Shown here: in pieces, positions 62,561-64,000 of the stretch
Layout: every line of letters begins with the position of its first letter
Numbering within the stretch: position 1 is the stretch's first letter
NCBI GenBank assembly: GCA_937872925.1
Contig: CALMUT010000276.1
Span: forward strand, 33,711 to 97,710
Origin: an uncultured Myxococcales bacterium
GTDB taxonomy: Bacteria > Myxococcota_A > Polyangia > Polyangiales > Polyangiaceae
Reading direction: 5' to 3'
Length of the DNA: 64,000 bases
Position numbers and translations under genes: made by a program
The notes under the pieces: generated by a model
The model's database searches: none
What the model saw: only the letters and a program-made list of their open reading frames with translations
What the model was told of the DNA's origin: nothing

Positions 62561-64000
62561 TCAGCTGCGCTGAGTCGCTGGCTTTGCTCGCGGAGCGCGT
62601 CCTGACGAAATCGCTAGCAGGGCGGGCAGCGCCCAAATGGCGGTGAGCAGACAAGTGAGTTCACCGGCAGTTGCCAGCACTCCGAAAGAAAACAGGGCTT
62701 GGTTTTGGGCGACCAGCAGCGACCCGAAGCCAATGATGGTCGTGGCAGAGCAAAGCGCGACGGCGCCTCCGGTTTTCGCCAGTGCCGACGACAGCCCGCT
62801 TTCCCCTTCGGCCTGGAAGCGCTTGAGCATGTTGATGGAATAGTCCGCGGCGATGCCGAAAGTGATGGGCAGGGCGACGAAGTTCGAGAAGTTCAGCTTC
62901 TGCCCCGCCCAAGCTACCGCGCCGAGCATGAGCAGGACGCCGAAGGATAGGGAAAGCACGGCTAGCAGCGAAAGACTCAAGGATCGGAAGGAAAGCACGC
63001 CGATCACCAGCACGAGCACCAGCGACAGCGCGGTGGCTCGTGGACCGTCGGACTTCATGGCGCGTGCAATGTCGCTGGACAGCAGCAGTGAGCCAGCGAC
63101 ATCGGCCTCCGGCGTCACACTCGCTGCGGCGGCGCGCACATCGGTGGCAAAGGCGTCGATGCGGTCGGCTTCCCAGGTGCCGGCCCCGATCCTGGGATAG
63201 ACCAACACGTTTCGATCCATGCGCCCGTTGTTCTCCCGCAAGCCCATGACCAACGTATCCGGCACTTGCTCTGGCTTTAAGGGCACCAGCGCTGCCGGAG
63301 AGAGCGCGCCTTCGACGAGTGCTCGGTCTTCGGCGGATAACTCCGAGAGTAATTTCGGCGTGAGCACCTTCTTCAGCCGTGCCGCTTCTTGCACGGCCTT
63401 GCCGCGGGTGTCGGGGAGTGCTGTGCGCATGCTGCGCACGCTGGCGATCAAGCCCCCTGCGCCTTCGTTTGCTTGCACTTCGCGCAGTCGGGCTTCGATG
63501 CGTTTCGCGCTTTCGGCGTCTTTTGCCATGACCACCGTGGGAGTGAGGTATCGGCCCAGGGTCTGATCCATGCGCGCACCCCAGTAGCGTTCGCCGTTTA
63601 CCCAGGAGTCCTTGCGTCGCAGTTTGGAGAAATCGTGCTCCATCCAGTCGTGGCTCCGCAGGCTGAGCCCATAGCCGGCCACGACGGACAGAGCGAGAGT
63701 CGACAGCACCACCGCTTTCGGAAAACGAACCACCCAGGGAGGAGTGGCTTGAGCTTGGCTTGGGGGAGCGGGGGTCGCGAGCCCTTCTCCCCAGAGCGAT
63801 AGCAGCGGCGGCATCACGCTGAAGGTGATCAGCCAACACGTCAGCATGCCGATCAGGCCGATCCAGCCGAATTGATTGAATCCGCGGAAGTCCGTCACCA
63901 CCAATGAGCCGTAGGCTGCCCCCGCCGCGAGAGCAGCGGCGAGGGTTGGCCGCCAGCTGCCGCGCACGGCATCCTGGATCGCAGCTTCCAGAGCGCTGCC
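62561..64000 (-). CDS. RND/MMPL-type transporter (5' end cut by window edge)
   Basis: The frame is open to the last base (GSALEAAIQDAVRGSW at the edge) and continues into the next window, so only the C-terminal ~480 residues are seen. Hydrophobic helices alternate with a large periplasmic part, as in RND-superfamily (MMPL) exporters: LPITFGIAADYSINML (helix with the D-Y motif) and AVALCSATTIIGFGSLL. It would move lipids, hopanoids or drugs with proton motive force. The GTG at 63967 is a possible internal start, but the upstream residues match the family and argue against it. Its stop lies 96 bases from the kinase gene. Confidence 0.87.
   Translation of the reverse strand, partial: GSALEAAIQDAVRGSWRPTLAAALAAGAAYGSLVVTDFRGFNQFGWIGLIGMLTCWLITFSVMPPLLSLWGEGLATPAPPSQAQATPPWVVRFPKAVVLSTLALSVVAGYGLSLRSHDWMEHDFSKLRRKDSWVNGERYWGARMDQTLGRYLTPTVVMAKDAESAKRIEARLREVQANEGAGGLIASVRSMRTALPDTRGKAVQEAARLKKVLTPKLLSELSAEDRALVEGALSPAALVPLKPEQVPDTLVMGLRENNGRMDRNVLVYPRIGAGTWEADRIDAFATDVRAAAASVTPEADVAGSLLLSSDIARAMKSDGPRATALSLVLVLVIGVLSFRSLSLSLLAVLSLSFGVLLMLGAVAWAGQKLNFSNFVALPITFGIAADYSINMLKRFQAEGESGLSSALAKTGGAVALCSATTIIGFGSLLVAQNQALFSFGVLATAGELTCLLTAIWALPALLAISSGRAPRAKPATQRS

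Overview
The window is GC-rich, densely coded DNA whose content points to a member of the Myxococcota, probably Polyangiales-like. Supporting features are three proteins with C-terminal sorting tails of MYXO-CTERM type (acidic stretch, GCGC, hydrophobic helix, arginine cluster), many lipoproteins with long Gly/Ala/Ser-rich linkers, two membrane-anchored Ser/Thr kinases of nearly the same sequence (one followed by a TPR protein), hybrid histidine kinases and a sigma-54 activator. No tRNA, rRNA, CRISPR array, insertion sequence or phage module was seen. The species assignment is inference.

Left third (1-27,100): an unusual concentration of radical SAM chemistry. Six polypeptides carry eight radical SAM modules (2596-4875 has two, 4920-5825 one, 7624-9906 two, 12513-13763 one, 20295-21986 one, 26066-27085 one). 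A seventh protein, cut by the left edge, keeps a radical SAM auxiliary-cluster tail fused to a methyltransferase. They are interleaved with a flavin-dependent halogenase-like oxidoreductase, two further methyltransferases, a DUF483-like protein, a variant signal peptidase II and a cysteine-rich lipoprotein. A domain of about 90-110 residues that I do not recognise recurs up to six times in four of these proteins: the halogenase C-terminus, the N-terminus of 12513-13763, and twice each in the products of 20295-21986 and 21986-23632. This suggests that the proteins act on, or dock to, one common substrate. The best reading is an undescribed biosynthetic locus, of peptide or small-molecule type; no precursor peptide could be identified. 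Less related genes sit among them: a frameshifted nitronate monooxygenase, a beta-helix surface protein, a hybrid kinase, a diheme cytochrome, a vWA lipoprotein and an outer-membrane barrel.

Middle (27,200-43,900): a PilJ-like histidine kinase followed by a SulP transporter with STAS and cyclic-nucleotide-binding domains; a RoxA-like diheme cytochrome divergent from a TetR regulator with a perfect palindrome between them; a Ser/Thr kinase plus TPR operon; a tight four-gene operon (lipase-like lipoprotein, two FadL-type porins, beta-propeller lipoprotein) that looks like hydrophobic-substrate uptake; then purT.

Right third (43,900-64,000): mostly surface and secreted proteins (choice-of-anchor L lipoprotein, second beta-helix sorted protein, FGE-fold lipoprotein, cysteine-repeat lipoprotein) with housekeeping genes (universal stress protein, DUF2237, CDF transporter, PEP mutase-like enzyme, alcohol dehydrogenase). 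The standout is 51049-53358, a lipoprotein with two somatomedin-B-like domains and a vertebrate-type peptidylarginine deiminase domain that keeps all four catalytic residues at near-canonical spacing. The window ends in a second Ser/Thr kinase and a truncated RND/MMPL transporter.
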